A stretch of 64,000 nt of DNA from Microcella flavibacter (GTDB lineage Bacteria > Actinomycetota > Actinomycetes > Actinomycetales > Microbacteriaceae). Position 1 is the first letter of the stretch; each line of letters starts with the position of its first letter. The notes under the pieces are model-generated. The model was given only the letters and a program-made list of their open reading frames with translations, did no database searches and was not told where the DNA came from. The stretch lies in the NCBI RefSeq assembly GCF_012530535.1, contig NZ_CP051299.1:1488001-1552000 (forward strand), in the 5' to 3' direction. This document shows positions 8,874 through 18,400 of this stretch, piece by piece. The position numbers were made by a program, and so were the translations under genes.

Positions 8874-9137
8874 ATGGGCATCCTCGCCTTCCTCCTCCTC
8901 GGCCTCATCGCCGGCGCCATCGCCAAGCTGATCCTCCCGGGTCGTCAGGGCGGCGGCTGGCTCATCACCCTCGTCCTCGGCGTCGTCGGCGCCCTCCTGG
9001 GCGGCTTCATCGGCAGCGCCGTGTTCGGCGTCGGCATCGAGAGCTTCTTCGACATCGGCACCTGGCTCGTCGCCATCGGCGGCGCGCTCATCGTGCTCGT
9101 CATCTACGGCGCCGTGACCGGCCGCAAGCGCGCCTAG
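8874..9137 (+). CDS. GlsB/YeaQ/YmgE family stress response membrane protein
   Basis: An 87-residue protein. Seen: an N-terminal hydrophobic helix (GILAFLLLGLIAGAIAKLILPG) with the family's Gly-rich GLIAGAIAK pattern, a second helix (LITLVLGVVGALLGGFIGSAVFG) and a third (WLVAIGGALIVLVIYGAV), ending in a basic tail GRKRA. This is the usual size and layout of the transglycosylase-associated/GlsB family, linked with general stress; its mechanism is unknown. The ATG at 8874 is fixed by AAAGGAG upstream. It stands alone with a strong hairpin downstream. Confidence 0.92.
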   Translation: MGILAFLLLGLIAGAIAKLILPGRQGGGWLITLVLGVVGALLGGFIGSAVFGVGIESFFDIGTWLVAIGGALIVLVIYGAVTGRKRA

Positions 9138-9157
9138 TAGCCGCTTCCCGCACCGCC

Positions 9158-9197
9158 CGATGGGGGCGGGGCGTCCTCGGACGCTCCGCCCCCATCG
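9158..9197 (+). terminator. Strong GC-rich hairpin after the GlsB-type gene
   Basis: An 18 bp stem (9158-9175 with 9180-9197, one G-U pair) closed by the 4 nt loop CTCG, 20 bp after the stop codon. There is no U-tract, as is common in high-GC actinobacteria. Confidence 0.75.
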
Positions 9198-9198
9198 G

Positions 9199-9251
9199 CG
9201 TTCGTGCACGTCGGCGTTCGCACGCGTCGGTGGTCGGTGGTCGGTGGTCGG
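9199..9251 (+). repeat. Short tandem repeats upstream of dinB
   Basis: Two imperfect 16 bp units (9199-9214 and 9215-9230, both starting CGTTCG and ending GTCGG) are followed by three exact 7 bp units TGGTCGG (9231-9251). They lie directly in front of the dinB start and may form or vary its promoter spacing. No canonical SOS box is seen here. Confidence 0.6.
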
Positions 9252-9280
9252 TGCGAGGATGCTCGCGTGAGGGGCGGGCG

Positions 9281-10546
9281 ATGAGCAAGCAGGACGGCAC
9301 GGGTCGGCAGACGACCGAGACGCCCTCGGACGACCTCAGCGCGGGCATCCTGCACCTCGACATGGACGCCTTCTTCGCCTCGGTGGAGCTGCTCGACCGG
9401 CCCGAGCTGCGGGGGCGCCCCGTCATCGTGGGGCACCGCGGCATGCGCTCCGTCGTCACCGCCGCCACGTACGAGGCGCGGCGCTACGGCGTCAACTCGG
9501 CGATGCCCATGGCCGTCGCGCTGCGGCGCTGCCCGCAGGCCGTCGTGCTCGAGCCGCACTACGAGCAGTACCAGCGCTGGTCGCGGCACGTCATGGCGAT
9601 CCTCGGCGACATGACGCCGCTCGTCGAGCCGCTGTCGATCGACGAGGCCTTCCTCGACGTGCGCGGCGCCACCGGGCTCTTCGGGCCGCCCTGGCAGATC
9701 GGCCGGGCGCTGCGCGAGCGCATCCGCCGCGAGACGGGGCTCAACGCCTCCGTCGGCGCGGCCGCGACCAAGTTCGTCGCCAAGCTCGCCTCCGGGCGCG
9801 CGAAGCCCGACGGCCTGCTCGTCGTGCCCGAGCGCGACACCCTCTCCTTCCTGCACCCGCAGCCGATCTCCGCCCTGTGGGGCGTGGGCGCGGCGACGGA
9901 GGAGAAGCTCGTGCGCCTGGGGCTGCGCACCATCGGCGACCTCGCGGGCACGCCGGTGGATGCCCTCGCGCGCGCCATCGGCGACGCCGGCGCCGCACGG
10001 CTGCACGCCCTGTCGTGGGGCCGCGATGCGCGCGCCGTCGTCCCCGAGCACGACGAGAAGTCGATCGGCCACGAGATGACATTCGAGCGCGACGTGCTCG
10101 ACCGCGCCGCCCTCGAGCGCGAGCTGCTGCGGCTGTCGACGAAGGTCGCCGAGCGCCTGCGCCGAGGGGGCTGGGTCGCGCGCACCGTGGCGATCAAGGT
10201 GCGCTTCGGCGACTTCCGCACCATCACGCGCTCGATCACCGTTCCCGAGCCCACCGACGTCGCCGACCGCATCGCGCGGGAGGCGCGGGCGCTCTACGGG
10301 GCGGCGAACGCCGACGGCGCGGGGATCCGGCTCATCGGCGTGCGCGCCGAGAACCTGCTGCCGACGGGATCGATCGCGCGCGGGCTCTGGGACGACGACG
10401 AGACCTGGCGCGATGCCGAGACGACGATCGACGCGGTCGCCGACCGGTTCGGGCGGGGAGCGGTGCAGCGCGCATCCCTGCTCGGCCCCGCCGTCGCCCG
10501 CCGCCGCTCGGCCCTCTCGCGGCTCGACGCCCCCGACAGCGAGTAG
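9281..10546 (+). CDS. dinB: DNA polymerase IV (Y-family translesion polymerase)
   Basis: A 421-residue protein. The palm motifs are HLDMDAFFASVE (metal-binding Asp, near residue 27) and SIDEAFLDV (Asp-Glu, near residue 120). The helix-hairpin-helix region, LWGVGAATEEKLVRLGLRTIGDLA, is near residue 207, followed by the little-finger domain (SIGHEMTFERDV). It extends primers past damaged template bases with low fidelity. No clear beta-clamp peptide is visible at the C-terminus (LSRLDAPDSE). ATG 9281 is chosen because GAGGGGCGGG precedes it at a suitable distance. A helicase gene follows after 11 bp. Confidence 0.94.
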   Translation: MSKQDGTGRQTTETPSDDLSAGILHLDMDAFFASVELLDRPELRGRPVIVGHRGMRSVVTAATYEARRYGVNSAMPMAVALRRCPQAVVLEPHYEQYQRWSRHVMAILGDMTPLVEPLSIDEAFLDVRGATGLFGPPWQIGRALRERIRRETGLNASVGAAATKFVAKLASGRAKPDGLLVVPERDTLSFLHPQPISALWGVGAATEEKLVRLGLRTIGDLAGTPVDALARAIGDAGAARLHALSWGRDARAVVPEHDEKSIGHEMTFERDVLDRAALERELLRLSTKVAERLRRGGWVARTVAIKVRFGDFRTITRSITVPEPTDVADRIAREARALYGAANADGAGIRLIGVRAENLLPTGSIARGLWDDDETWRDAETTIDAVADRFGRGAVQRASLLGPAVARRRSALSRLDAPDSE

Positions 10547-10549
10547 CCT
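10544..10549 (+). promoter_or_regulatory. -10-like TAGCCT before the helicase gene
   Basis: TAGCCT overlaps the dinB stop codon and ends 8 nt before GTG 10558, the usual leaderless spacing in this window. It favours the GTG at 10558 over the ATG at 10552. Confidence 0.4.
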
Positions 10550-10557
10550 CGATGCAC

Positions 10558-12339
10558 GTGAGCCAGCCCGACCGCGCAGCACCCCATGTGGGCACCTTCG
10601 CCGCCGAGCACCTCTCCCCGTCATTCCCCGAGCGGGCCGCGCGCGGCACCGCCGGCCGCCTCCGCGCCTGGCAGGCCGAGGCCCTCGACCGCTACTTCGC
10701 CTCCGAGCCGAAGGACTTCCTCGCCGCCGCGACCCCCGGCGCCGGCAAGACGACCTTCGCGCTGCGGCTCGCCACCGAGCTGCTCGCGCGCCGCACCGTC
10801 GACCGCGTCGTCGTGGTCGCGCCGACCGAGCACCTCAAGCGGCAGTGGGCGGATGCGGCGCACCGCGTGGGCATCCGCCTCGACCCCGCCTTCCGCAACA
10901 GCCAGCGCTCGGTCGCCCGGGCCTACCACGGCGCCGCCGTCACCTACGCGCAGGTCGCCGCGAAGCCCTACGTGCACCGCATCATCACCGAGTCGGCCCG
11001 CACCCTCGTCATCCTCGACGAGGTGCACCACGGCGGCGACGCGCTCAGCTGGGGCGACGCCATCCGCGAGGCCTACGACGGGGCCGTGCGGCGCCTCTCG
11101 CTCACGGGCACGCCGTTCCGCTCCGACACCTCGCCGATCCCGTTCGTGACCTACCTGCCCGACGAGCAGGGCATCCGCATCTCGCAGACCGACTACGCCT
11201 ACGGCTACGGCCGCGCCCTTGCCGACGGCGTCGTGCGTCCCGTGCTGTTCATGTCCTACGCGGGAAAGGTGCGCTGGCGCACGACGACGGGCGACGAGAT
11301 GGAGGCGAGCCTCGGCCAGGGCGACACGCAGGACGTCACCTCGCAGGCCTGGCGCACCGCCCTCGACCCCGAGGGCCAGTGGATGCCCGGCGTGCTGCGC
11401 GCGGCCGACCGGCGTCTCACCGAGGTGCGCCACGCGATCCCCGATGCCGGGGGCCTCGTCATCGCCACCGATCAGACCGCAGCCCGCGCCTACGCGCAGC
11501 TGCTGCGGGCGATCACCGGCGAGATGCCCACCGTCGTGCTCTCGGACGAGCTCGGCGCGAGCGAGCGGATCCAGGAGTACGCCGACGCCGAGAGCCGCTG
11601 GCTCGTGGCCGTGCGCATGGTCTCGGAGGGCGTCGACGTGCCGCGCCTCGCCGTCGGGGTGTACGCCACGAGCTCGTCGACCCCGCTGTTCTTCGCCCAG
11701 GCCATCGGGCGGTTCGTGCGCGCCCGGCGCCGCGGCGAGACGGCGTCGATCTTCATCCCGAGCGTGCCGCCCATCCTCGGTCTCGCCAGCGAGCTCGAGC
11801 GCGAGCGCGATCACGCCCTCGACCGCGAGGGTGCCGGCGAGCTGCTCGCCGACGACCTGCTGCACGCGGCCGAGACGCCCGACAGCGCGAGCGACGCGCT
11901 CACCGAGACCTACACGTTCAAGGCGCTGGAGTCGGAGGCGCAGTTCGACAAGGTGCTCTACGAGGGCGCCGAGTTCGGCCAGCAGGCGGAGGTGGGCAGC
12001 CTCGAGGAGCTCGACTTCCTCGGCCTGCCGGGCATCCTCGAACCCGACCAGGTGCACGAGCTGCTGCGCTCGCGCTACCAGCGCCAGATGAGGCGCGTCG
12101 CCGAGCGCCCGCCCTCGGAGCAGCAGCCCGCGGTGCCGCTCTACCGCTCCCTCAAGGAGCAGCGCACGCTGCTCAACAGCCTCGTCGGTCTTCGCGCGAA
12201 GCTCACCGGGCAGCCGCATGGGCACGTGCACGCCGAGCTGCGCCGAATCTGCGGCGGCCCGGCGGTCGGCCACGCGAGCGTGGCGCAGCTGCAGTCGCGC
12301 ATCGACTTCCTGCGGAAGCAGATGGCGCAGGGCGGCTGA
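10558..12339 (+). CDS. DEAD/DEAH-box superfamily 2 helicase
   Basis: A 593-residue protein (595 if started at ATG 10552). Walker A is TPGAGKTTF near residue 60, motif II is ILDEVHHGGD near 154, motif III is LTGTPFRSD near 181, and motif VI is QAIGRFVRARR near 380 after DQTAARAYAQ and MVSEGVDVPRLAVG. This is the restriction-enzyme/XPB-like helicase core without an obvious nuclease domain. The C-terminal 180 residues (coiled, charged) are unassigned. It may act in DNA repair or defence; its position right behind dinB is suggestive only. Confidence 0.88.
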   Translation: MSQPDRAAPHVGTFAAEHLSPSFPERAARGTAGRLRAWQAEALDRYFASEPKDFLAAATPGAGKTTFALRLATELLARRTVDRVVVVAPTEHLKRQWADAAHRVGIRLDPAFRNSQRSVARAYHGAAVTYAQVAAKPYVHRIITESARTLVILDEVHHGGDALSWGDAIREAYDGAVRRLSLTGTPFRSDTSPIPFVTYLPDEQGIRISQTDYAYGYGRALADGVVRPVLFMSYAGKVRWRTTTGDEMEASLGQGDTQDVTSQAWRTALDPEGQWMPGVLRAADRRLTEVRHAIPDAGGLVIATDQTAARAYAQLLRAITGEMPTVVLSDELGASERIQEYADAESRWLVAVRMVSEGVDVPRLAVGVYATSSSTPLFFAQAIGRFVRARRRGETASIFIPSVPPILGLASELERERDHALDREGAGELLADDLLHAAETPDSASDALTETYTFKALESEAQFDKVLYEGAEFGQQAEVGSLEELDFLGLPGILEPDQVHELLRSRYQRQMRRVAERPPSEQQPAVPLYRSLKEQRTLLNSLVGLRAKLTGQPHGHVHAELRRICGGPAVGHASVAQLQSRIDFLRKQMAQGG

Positions 12340-12421
12340 GCGCTGGGCGACCGGGTGCGGTGCTTCTGGTCGGGAGGCCGCTGAGCACCGTGACCGGCCC
12401 GCGGCGCGGCAGGATGGGGCC

Positions 12422-13474
12422 ATGCGCGACACCCCCTTCCTCGTCGTCGACGTCGAGCTGCTCGAGCAGAACCTCGCCGGCATGGCGGCCCACGCCCGCC
12501 GGCTCGGCCTCGCCCTGCGGCCGCACGCGAAGACGCACAAGACCGTCGAGATCGCCCGCCGCCAGCTCGCGCACGGCGCGGTCGGGCTGACCGTCGCGAC
12601 GGTCGCCGAGGCCGAGATCTTCGCCGACCACGGCATCGACGACCTGTTCATCGCGTACCCGGTGTGGGCGGCGGGCCCGCGGGCCGAGCGCCTGCGCGCG
12701 CTCGCCGACCGGGTGCGGCTGCGCGTCGGGGTCGACTCGATCGAGGGGGTGCGGATGCTCGCCGCGAGCCGAGCGGTCGTGACGGTGGCCGTCGAGATCG
12801 ACAGCGGGCACGCGCGCAGCGGGGTCGCTCCGGCGGAGGCCGCCGCGGTCGCCTCGGTGGCGCTCGACGCCGGGCTCGGCGTGGACGGGGTGTTCACGTT
12901 CCCCGGGCACTCCTACGCTCCCGACCGGAGGGCGGCCGCGGCCGCCGACGAGCAGCGGGCGCTGCAGACCGCGCGCGACGGGATGCTCGCGCAGGGCATC
13001 CCGTGCCCCCTCGTCAGCGGGGGCTCGACGCCGAGCGTCGAGCACACGGCGCCGGGCCTGCTCACCGAGCTGCGCCCGGGGGTCTACCCGCTGCTCGACG
13101 CGCAGCAGTGGGAGCTCGGCTCCGCCGACCCCGGCCGCATCGCCCTCACCGCGCACGCCACGGTCGTGAGCCGGCGCGGGCGGCGCGTGATCGTCGATGC
13201 CGGCAACAAGGCGCTCGGCGCCGACCGGCTCGCCTTCGCGACCGGCTTCGGGCGCCTGCCCGACCACCCCGAGGCGCGCATCGTGGCGCTGTCGGAGCAC
13301 CACGCCACGATCGAGCTGCCCGAGACGGCGGCGGTGCCCGCGCTCGGCACGGTGCTGCGGTTGGCGCCGAACCACGTGTGCTCGGCCATGAACCTCGCCG
13401 ACCGGGTGGTGGCGGTGCACCCGGATGGGCGCGAGGAGGAGTGGGCGGTGGCGGCACGGGGCGCGAACACGTGA
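12422..13474 (+). CDS. PLP-dependent D-amino-acid deaminase/aldolase-like protein (alanine racemase fold)
   Basis: A 350-residue protein. RPHAKTHKTVEIARRQ near residue 35 carries the PLP-binding lysine in the HxKTHK pattern of D-threonine aldolase/D-serine dehydratase-like enzymes; GLTVATVAEAE follows. Near residue 200 is SGGSTPS (phosphate-binding), and ELRPGVYPLLD and NHVCSAMNLAD near the end carry the His and Cys that bind the metal in this family. It should deaminate or cleave a beta-hydroxy D-amino acid. No partner genes sit beside it. The gene is a single unit with a short leader. Confidence 0.85.
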   Translation: MRDTPFLVVDVELLEQNLAGMAAHARRLGLALRPHAKTHKTVEIARRQLAHGAVGLTVATVAEAEIFADHGIDDLFIAYPVWAAGPRAERLRALADRVRLRVGVDSIEGVRMLAASRAVVTVAVEIDSGHARSGVAPAEAAAVASVALDAGLGVDGVFTFPGHSYAPDRRAAAAADEQRALQTARDGMLAQGIPCPLVSGGSTPSVEHTAPGLLTELRPGVYPLLDAQQWELGSADPGRIALTAHATVVSRRGRRVIVDAGNKALGADRLAFATGFGRLPDHPEARIVALSEHHATIELPETAAVPALGTVLRLAPNHVCSAMNLADRVVAVHPDGREEEWAVAARGANT

Positions 13475-13565
13475 TGGCGGGCGGCGCGGAGCGCCGATGT
13501 CGGACGGCGCGAGGCTCGAGCCGCCCGGAGCGCGGTCGCCCTCGCGGCGCGCTCGGCGCGACCCG

Positions 13566-14444
13566 CTAGATGCGCGAGAGCCGCGCCCGGGCGAAGCCGT
13601 AGACGCCGTAGACGATGAGCCCGGCCCCGATGAGGCTGAGGATCACCGGGCCGAGGAACACCTCGCGCACGGCGGAGAAGGCGCCGTCGAGCCCCGTCAT
13701 GCCCTCGGCGTCGGCCTCGAGGGTCTCGACGATGATGAGGCCGGCGAGCAGCAGGAACGCGACCCCTCGGGCGACGTAGCCGATGAGCCCCGCGATGCGC
13801 ACGGCGCGGCCGCGCCGGGGCGGCAGGGGGCGCAGCTCCCACGAGAAGCGGCGCAGCACGCCCTTGACCACGAAGTAGCCGCCTGCGACGGCGACGCCGA
13901 GACCGACGAGCACGAGGACGACCGCGCCGAACGGCGTGCCGATGAGCATCGCGCTGAGCCGGCGGGCCGCGCCGCCCGACTGCAGCTCGCCGCCGAGCAG
14001 CAGGATGAGCGGCAGCACGGCGATCGCGAGGTACATGAGGCCCTGGGCCGCGCTCGACACGGCCGAGGTGGGGCGGTGCATGGGGCCCTGGTTGAGCACG
14101 GCGTCGGCGATCATCCAGACGCCGAGGCCCGCGAGCGAGATCGTGACCGCGGCGAGCAGCACGCCGCCGAGGGGCGGGGAGGCCAGGGCTTCGAAGGCGC
14201 CGACCTCGTCGGCGCGGACATCCCGATTGCCGACGGCGAGGGCGATGGCGAGCCCGCCGATGAGGAGGTGGAGCAGCCCGGTGACGGCCCAGCCGGAGCG
14301 GGCGAGGATCGTGAAGGGGCGGCTCTCGAGCGCGGTGCGCGCGGTGCCGGCCGAGCTCTCGATGGTGGGATCGAGCGGGGTGTCCGGGCCGAGCGCCTTC
14401 GCCGCGCGCGCGGCGGGGCGCAGCGGTTCGTCGGGAGCGGCCAT
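13566..14444 (-). CDS. DUF1206 domain membrane protein (copy 2)
   Basis: A 292-residue protein with six predicted transmembrane helices arranged as three two-helix repeats, each containing the pattern GLLHLLIGGLAIALA, GLMYLAIAVLPLIL or GYVARGVAFLLLAG followed by a Gly-rich helix. It ends with the conserved VYGFARARLSRI. The function of DUF1206 is unknown. It lies 27 bp downstream of a paralogue (14472-15317), with which it shares the layout and the C-terminal Y-FARARL motif, but it appears to have its own -10 box. Confidence 0.88.
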   Translation of the reverse strand: MAAPDEPLRPAARAAKALGPDTPLDPTIESSAGTARTALESRPFTILARSGWAVTGLLHLLIGGLAIALAVGNRDVRADEVGAFEALASPPLGGVLLAAVTISLAGLGVWMIADAVLNQGPMHRPTSAVSSAAQGLMYLAIAVLPLILLLGGELQSGGAARRLSAMLIGTPFGAVVLVLVGLGVAVAGGYFVVKGVLRRFSWELRPLPPRRGRAVRIAGLIGYVARGVAFLLLAGLIIVETLEADAEGMTGLDGAFSAVREVFLGPVILSLIGAGLIVYGVYGFARARLSRI

Positions 14445-14450
14445 CGGATC

Positions 14451-14456
14451 AGGCTA
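14451..14456 (-). promoter_or_regulatory. -10 element TAGCCT for the second DUF1206 gene
   Basis: On the minus strand TAGCCT is followed by 6 nt and the ATG at 14444, in the short gap between the two DUF1206 genes. It suggests independent leaderless transcription of copy 2. Confidence 0.45.
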
Positions 14457-14471
14457 CCGGCCGCGGCCGCC

Positions 14472-15317
14472 TCAGAGCCTCGCGAGGCGGGCGCGGGCGA
14501 AGCAGTAGACACCGTAGGCGATGAGGCCGCCGCCGACGATCGTGAGCAGCACGGTGCCGAACGGCAGAGCGGCGATCATGCGCAGAGCGTCATCGATGCC
14601 GCCCGCCTCGCTCGCGTCGGTGGAGATCGCGGCGGTGGCGAGCAGGCCGCCGACGGCCGCGAGGGCGACGCCCTTCGCGGTGTAGCCGGCGACGCCGAGC
14701 GCGGTGACGCCGCGGTCGAGCGGGGATCGGGGCAGGCGGATGTCGTCGAGGAACCGCCGCTTGACGCCCTTGACGACGAAGTAGCCGCCGATGCCGAGCA
14801 TGATCGCGGCGCCGGCGATGAGCACGAAGACGCCGCCGGGCGTCCGCAGCAGGAAGGCGCTGACCTCCTGCACGTCCTCGTCGGATTCGCTGGAGACGCC
14901 CATGAGCACGCTGACGACGGGGGCGCAGAGCGCGAGGTAGACGAGACCCTTGGCGAGGGTCACCCCGGTCTTGAGCCACCGCTTGTCGGGTGTCGGACGG
15001 GGTCGGTTCTCGAGGAACGCCTCGACGACGAGCCAGAGCCCCAGGGCGAGCAGGCCCACCAGCACGACGTAGAGCACGAGCACGCCGCCGGGGCTCTCGG
15101 CGATGCTGCGCAGCGCCCCGCCCTGGTCGGCGTCGTCGCCGCCGGTGGTGCCGTGCGCGATGGCGAGCGCGAGCGCGCCGATGAGGATGTGGAGCAGCCC
15201 GTTGACGGCGAAGCCGCCGCGAGCGGCGAGGCGGAACGCGGGATGCTCGTGCACCGCGGTGACGGCGTCCTCCGCGCGGTCGCTCTTGCTGGGGGATGCC
15301 GTGCCGCCGTCTGCCAT
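14472..15317 (-). CDS. DUF1206 domain membrane protein (copy 1)
   Basis: A 281-residue paralogue of the following gene: an N-terminal charged region, then GGFAVNGLLHILIGALALAIAHG, GLVYLALCAPVVSVLMG and GYTAKGVALAAVGGLL as the leading helices of three repeats, ending VYCFARARLARL. ATG 15317 is preferred over an upstream in-frame ATG because TACCGT lies 6 nt before it. Function unknown; the pair most likely arose by tandem duplication. Confidence 0.88.
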   Translation of the reverse strand: MADGGTASPSKSDRAEDAVTAVHEHPAFRLAARGGFAVNGLLHILIGALALAIAHGTTGGDDADQGGALRSIAESPGGVLVLYVVLVGLLALGLWLVVEAFLENRPRPTPDKRWLKTGVTLAKGLVYLALCAPVVSVLMGVSSESDEDVQEVSAFLLRTPGGVFVLIAGAAIMLGIGGYFVVKGVKRRFLDDIRLPRSPLDRGVTALGVAGYTAKGVALAAVGGLLATAAISTDASEAGGIDDALRMIAALPFGTVLLTIVGGGLIAYGVYCFARARLARL

Positions 15318-15323
15318 GGGCTC

Positions 15324-15329
15324 ACGGTA
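15324..15329 (-). promoter_or_regulatory. -10 element TACCGT for the first DUF1206 gene
   Basis: On the minus strand TACCGT ends 6 nt before the ATG at 15317, matching the leaderless pattern seen elsewhere in the window. Confidence 0.4.
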
Positions 15330-15419
15330 CCGCGGCACGAGGCCGCTGCGGCACGCTCATCGGGGGAGTGCCGCGTCGCGGCCGGCGCGCTCCGCGCGTC
15401 GTGGCTCACCGGTCGCGGG

Positions 15420-18400
15420 TCACCGGAAGTCCCGGCTCGGCATCGTCGCCGTGAGCGGCAGGGCCTCCACCCTGTCGGCGACGATGTTGATGACGCCCTC
15501 CGCCGAGCGCTCGAGGGTGCCGCGCACGATGAGGGCCTTCGCCTCGCGCACGACGCGGCGGTAGCGGCCCCAGAGGCCGACGCTGCAGATGACGTTGACG
15601 AGCCCGGTCTCGTCCTCGAGGTTGATGAAGGTGATGCCGCTCGCCGTGGCGGGGCGCTGCCGGTGGGTGACGACCCCGGCGACCTCGACGCGGCGGCCGG
15701 GCTCGGCGGTGCGCAGCGCGCGGGCGCTGAGCACGCCGCGCCGGCCGAGCGCCGGGCGGGCGTAGCGCACGGGGTGGTCGCCGGGGGCGATGCCCGTCGA
15801 CACGAGGTTGGCGACCATCGTCTCGCCGTCGTCGAGGTCGGTGAACAGCGGCGGCTGCACGGCGACGACGCTGCCCGGCAGGTACTCGGGGCGGGCCTGG
15901 GCCGCGGCGCCCGCGGCCCAGAGGGCTTCGCGCCGGGTGAGGCCGAGCACGTCGAAGGCGCCGGCGGTGGCGAGGGCCTCGACCTGCGCGGCGGTGAGCC
16001 CGGTGCGGTACACGAGCTCGGTGAGGTCGCGGTACGGGCCGCCGCGCTCGCGCTCGGCGACGATGCGCTCGGCGGTGGGGCGGCCGATGCCGGTCACCGC
16101 TCCGAGGCCGAGCCGCACGGCCAGGTCGCCGTCGCGGCGGTGGGCGGCGCAGTCGTCGGCGGTGCCCCCGGGGCCCGCGGCGTCGAACTCGGGCACGGGC
16201 GGCTGCCGGCGGTGGAGGCACTGCTCGCGCCCGGTCGCGGCGGCGCGCCGGGCATCCACCGGGATGGGCGCCCACGCGTCGTCGACGACGAGGTCGACCC
16301 TCTCCATGCCGGCCTCGACGCCGGAGCGCAGGATGCACGGGGTGCGCACCTCGACGCCGTGCCGCTCGGCGTCGGCGGTGAGGCTCGCGGGGGAGTAGAA
16401 GCCCATGGGCTGGGCGCGCAGCAGCGAGGCGAGGAAGATGCCGGGGTGGTGCAGCTTGATCCACGAGCTGGCGTAGACGAGCAGGCCGAAGCTGAGGGAG
16501 TGGCTCTCGGCGAAGCCGAAGTTGGCGAAGGCCTGGATGCGGCCGTAGATCTCGTCGGCGAGGCGCCCGGTGATGCCGTTGCCCGCCATGCCGGCGTAGA
16601 GGGTCTCGCGCAGCGACTCGATGCGCTCGAGGCCGCGCTTGCTGCCCATGGCGCGGCGCAGCAGGTCGGCGTCGTCGCCCGTGCAGCCGCCAACGGCCAT
16701 AGCGATCTGCATGAGCTGCTCCTGGAAGACGGGCACGCCGAGCGTGCGCTCGAGCGGCTCGACGAGTTTCGGGTGGTCGTAGACGATGGGCTCCTCGCCG
16801 AGCTTGCGGCGCACGAAGGGGTGCACGGCGCCGCCCTGGATAGGGCCGGGGCGCACGAGGGCGATCTGCACGACGAGGTCGTAGAACTTGCGCGGCTGCA
16901 GGCGCGGCAGCAGGCCCATCTGCGCCCGGCTCTCGACCTGGAACACGCCGATCGAGTCGGCGCGGCAGAGCATGTCGTAGACGGCCTGCTCCTCCTTCGG
17001 CAGGGTCGCGAGCTCCCAGTCCTCGTCGAGGTGCTCGCGCATGAGGTCGAAGGCGTACTGCAGGGCGGCGAGCATGCCGAGTCCGAGCAGGTCGAACTTG
17101 ACGAGGCCCATCCAGGCGCAGTCGTCCTTGTCCCACTGCAGAACCGTGCGCCCCTCCATGCGGGCGTGCTCGATGGGCACGATCTCGCCGACGGGCCGAT
17201 CGGTGAGCACCATGCCGCCGGAGTGGATGCCGAGGTGCCGCGGGTAGGTGAGCACCTGCTGGGCGAGGGCGACGACGGGGGCGGGGATGTCGTGGTCGTC
17301 GCTCGAGAGCACGGCGCCCCAGCGCTCGACCTGCTTCGACCAGGCGTCCTGCTGGCCCGTCGAGTGCCCGAGCGCGCGCGCCATGTCTCGGACGGCGTTC
17401 TTGGGGCGGTAGCTGATGACGTTGGCGACCTGGGCGGCGTTGCGGCGGCCGTACTTCGTAAAGACGTACTGGATGACCTCCTCGCGCCGGTCGGAGTCGA
17501 AGTCGACGTCGATGTCGGGCTCCTCGTCGCGCAGCGCGGAGAGGAACCGCTCGAAGGGCAGCTTGTAGGCGATGGAATCGACGGCGGTGATGTCGAGCAG
17601 GTAGCAGACGGCCGAGTTCGCGGCCGAGCCGCGGCCCTGGCAGAGGATGCCGCGGGAGCGGGCGAACTGCACGATGTCGTGCACGATGAGGAAGTAGCCG
17701 GGGAAGTCCTTCTGCTCGATGACGTCGAGCTCGCGGCCGATGCGGGCGCGGTCGGCCTCGGTGGCCTCGGGGTAGCGGCGCGGCACGGCCGCCCAGACGA
17801 GGTGCCGCAGCCAGCTCATCGGGGTGTGCCCCTCGGGCACCCGCTGCCTGGGCAGCGCGGGCTTCGCCTGCCGCAGCGGGAACCCGAGCTGCTGCGCGAG
17901 CTCGACGCTGCACTCGACGGCCCCGGGGTGGCGGGCGAAGCGCTCGGCCATCTCGGTGCCGCTGCGCAGGTGGGCGGTACCGGCGGGCGGCAGCCAGCCC
18001 TCCATCTCGTCGAGGCTTCGGCGGGCGCGCAGCGCGGCGAAGGCGCTCGCGAGGGGGTGCCGGGCGGGGGAGGCGTAGTGCACGGCGCCCGTGGCGACGA
18101 TCGGCAGGCCGCGCTCGCGGGCGAGGGCGGCGAGCACGTCGTTGTGCACGGTGTCGAGGGGGCGGCCGTGGTCGATGAGCTCGACGACGACGGAGTCCGC
18201 TCCGAACCGGTCGACGAGGGCGTCGAGCGCGCGGCCGGCGGCATCGCGCGCCGCCCGGGTCGGCAGCGCGGCATCGCCGAGGGCGGCGCGCACGGCGCCC
18301 TTGCGGCATCCGGTGAGGATGACCCACTCGCCCCGCCCGCTGTCGGCCAGATCGTCGAGCCGGTACACCGGGCGCCCCTTCTCGCCGCCGGCGAGCTGCC

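Noticed and set aside
9199-9220. Possible SOS box before dinB (CGTTCG elements)
   Set aside because: The two elements are direct, not inverted, repeats and do not match TCGAAC-N4-GTTCGA.
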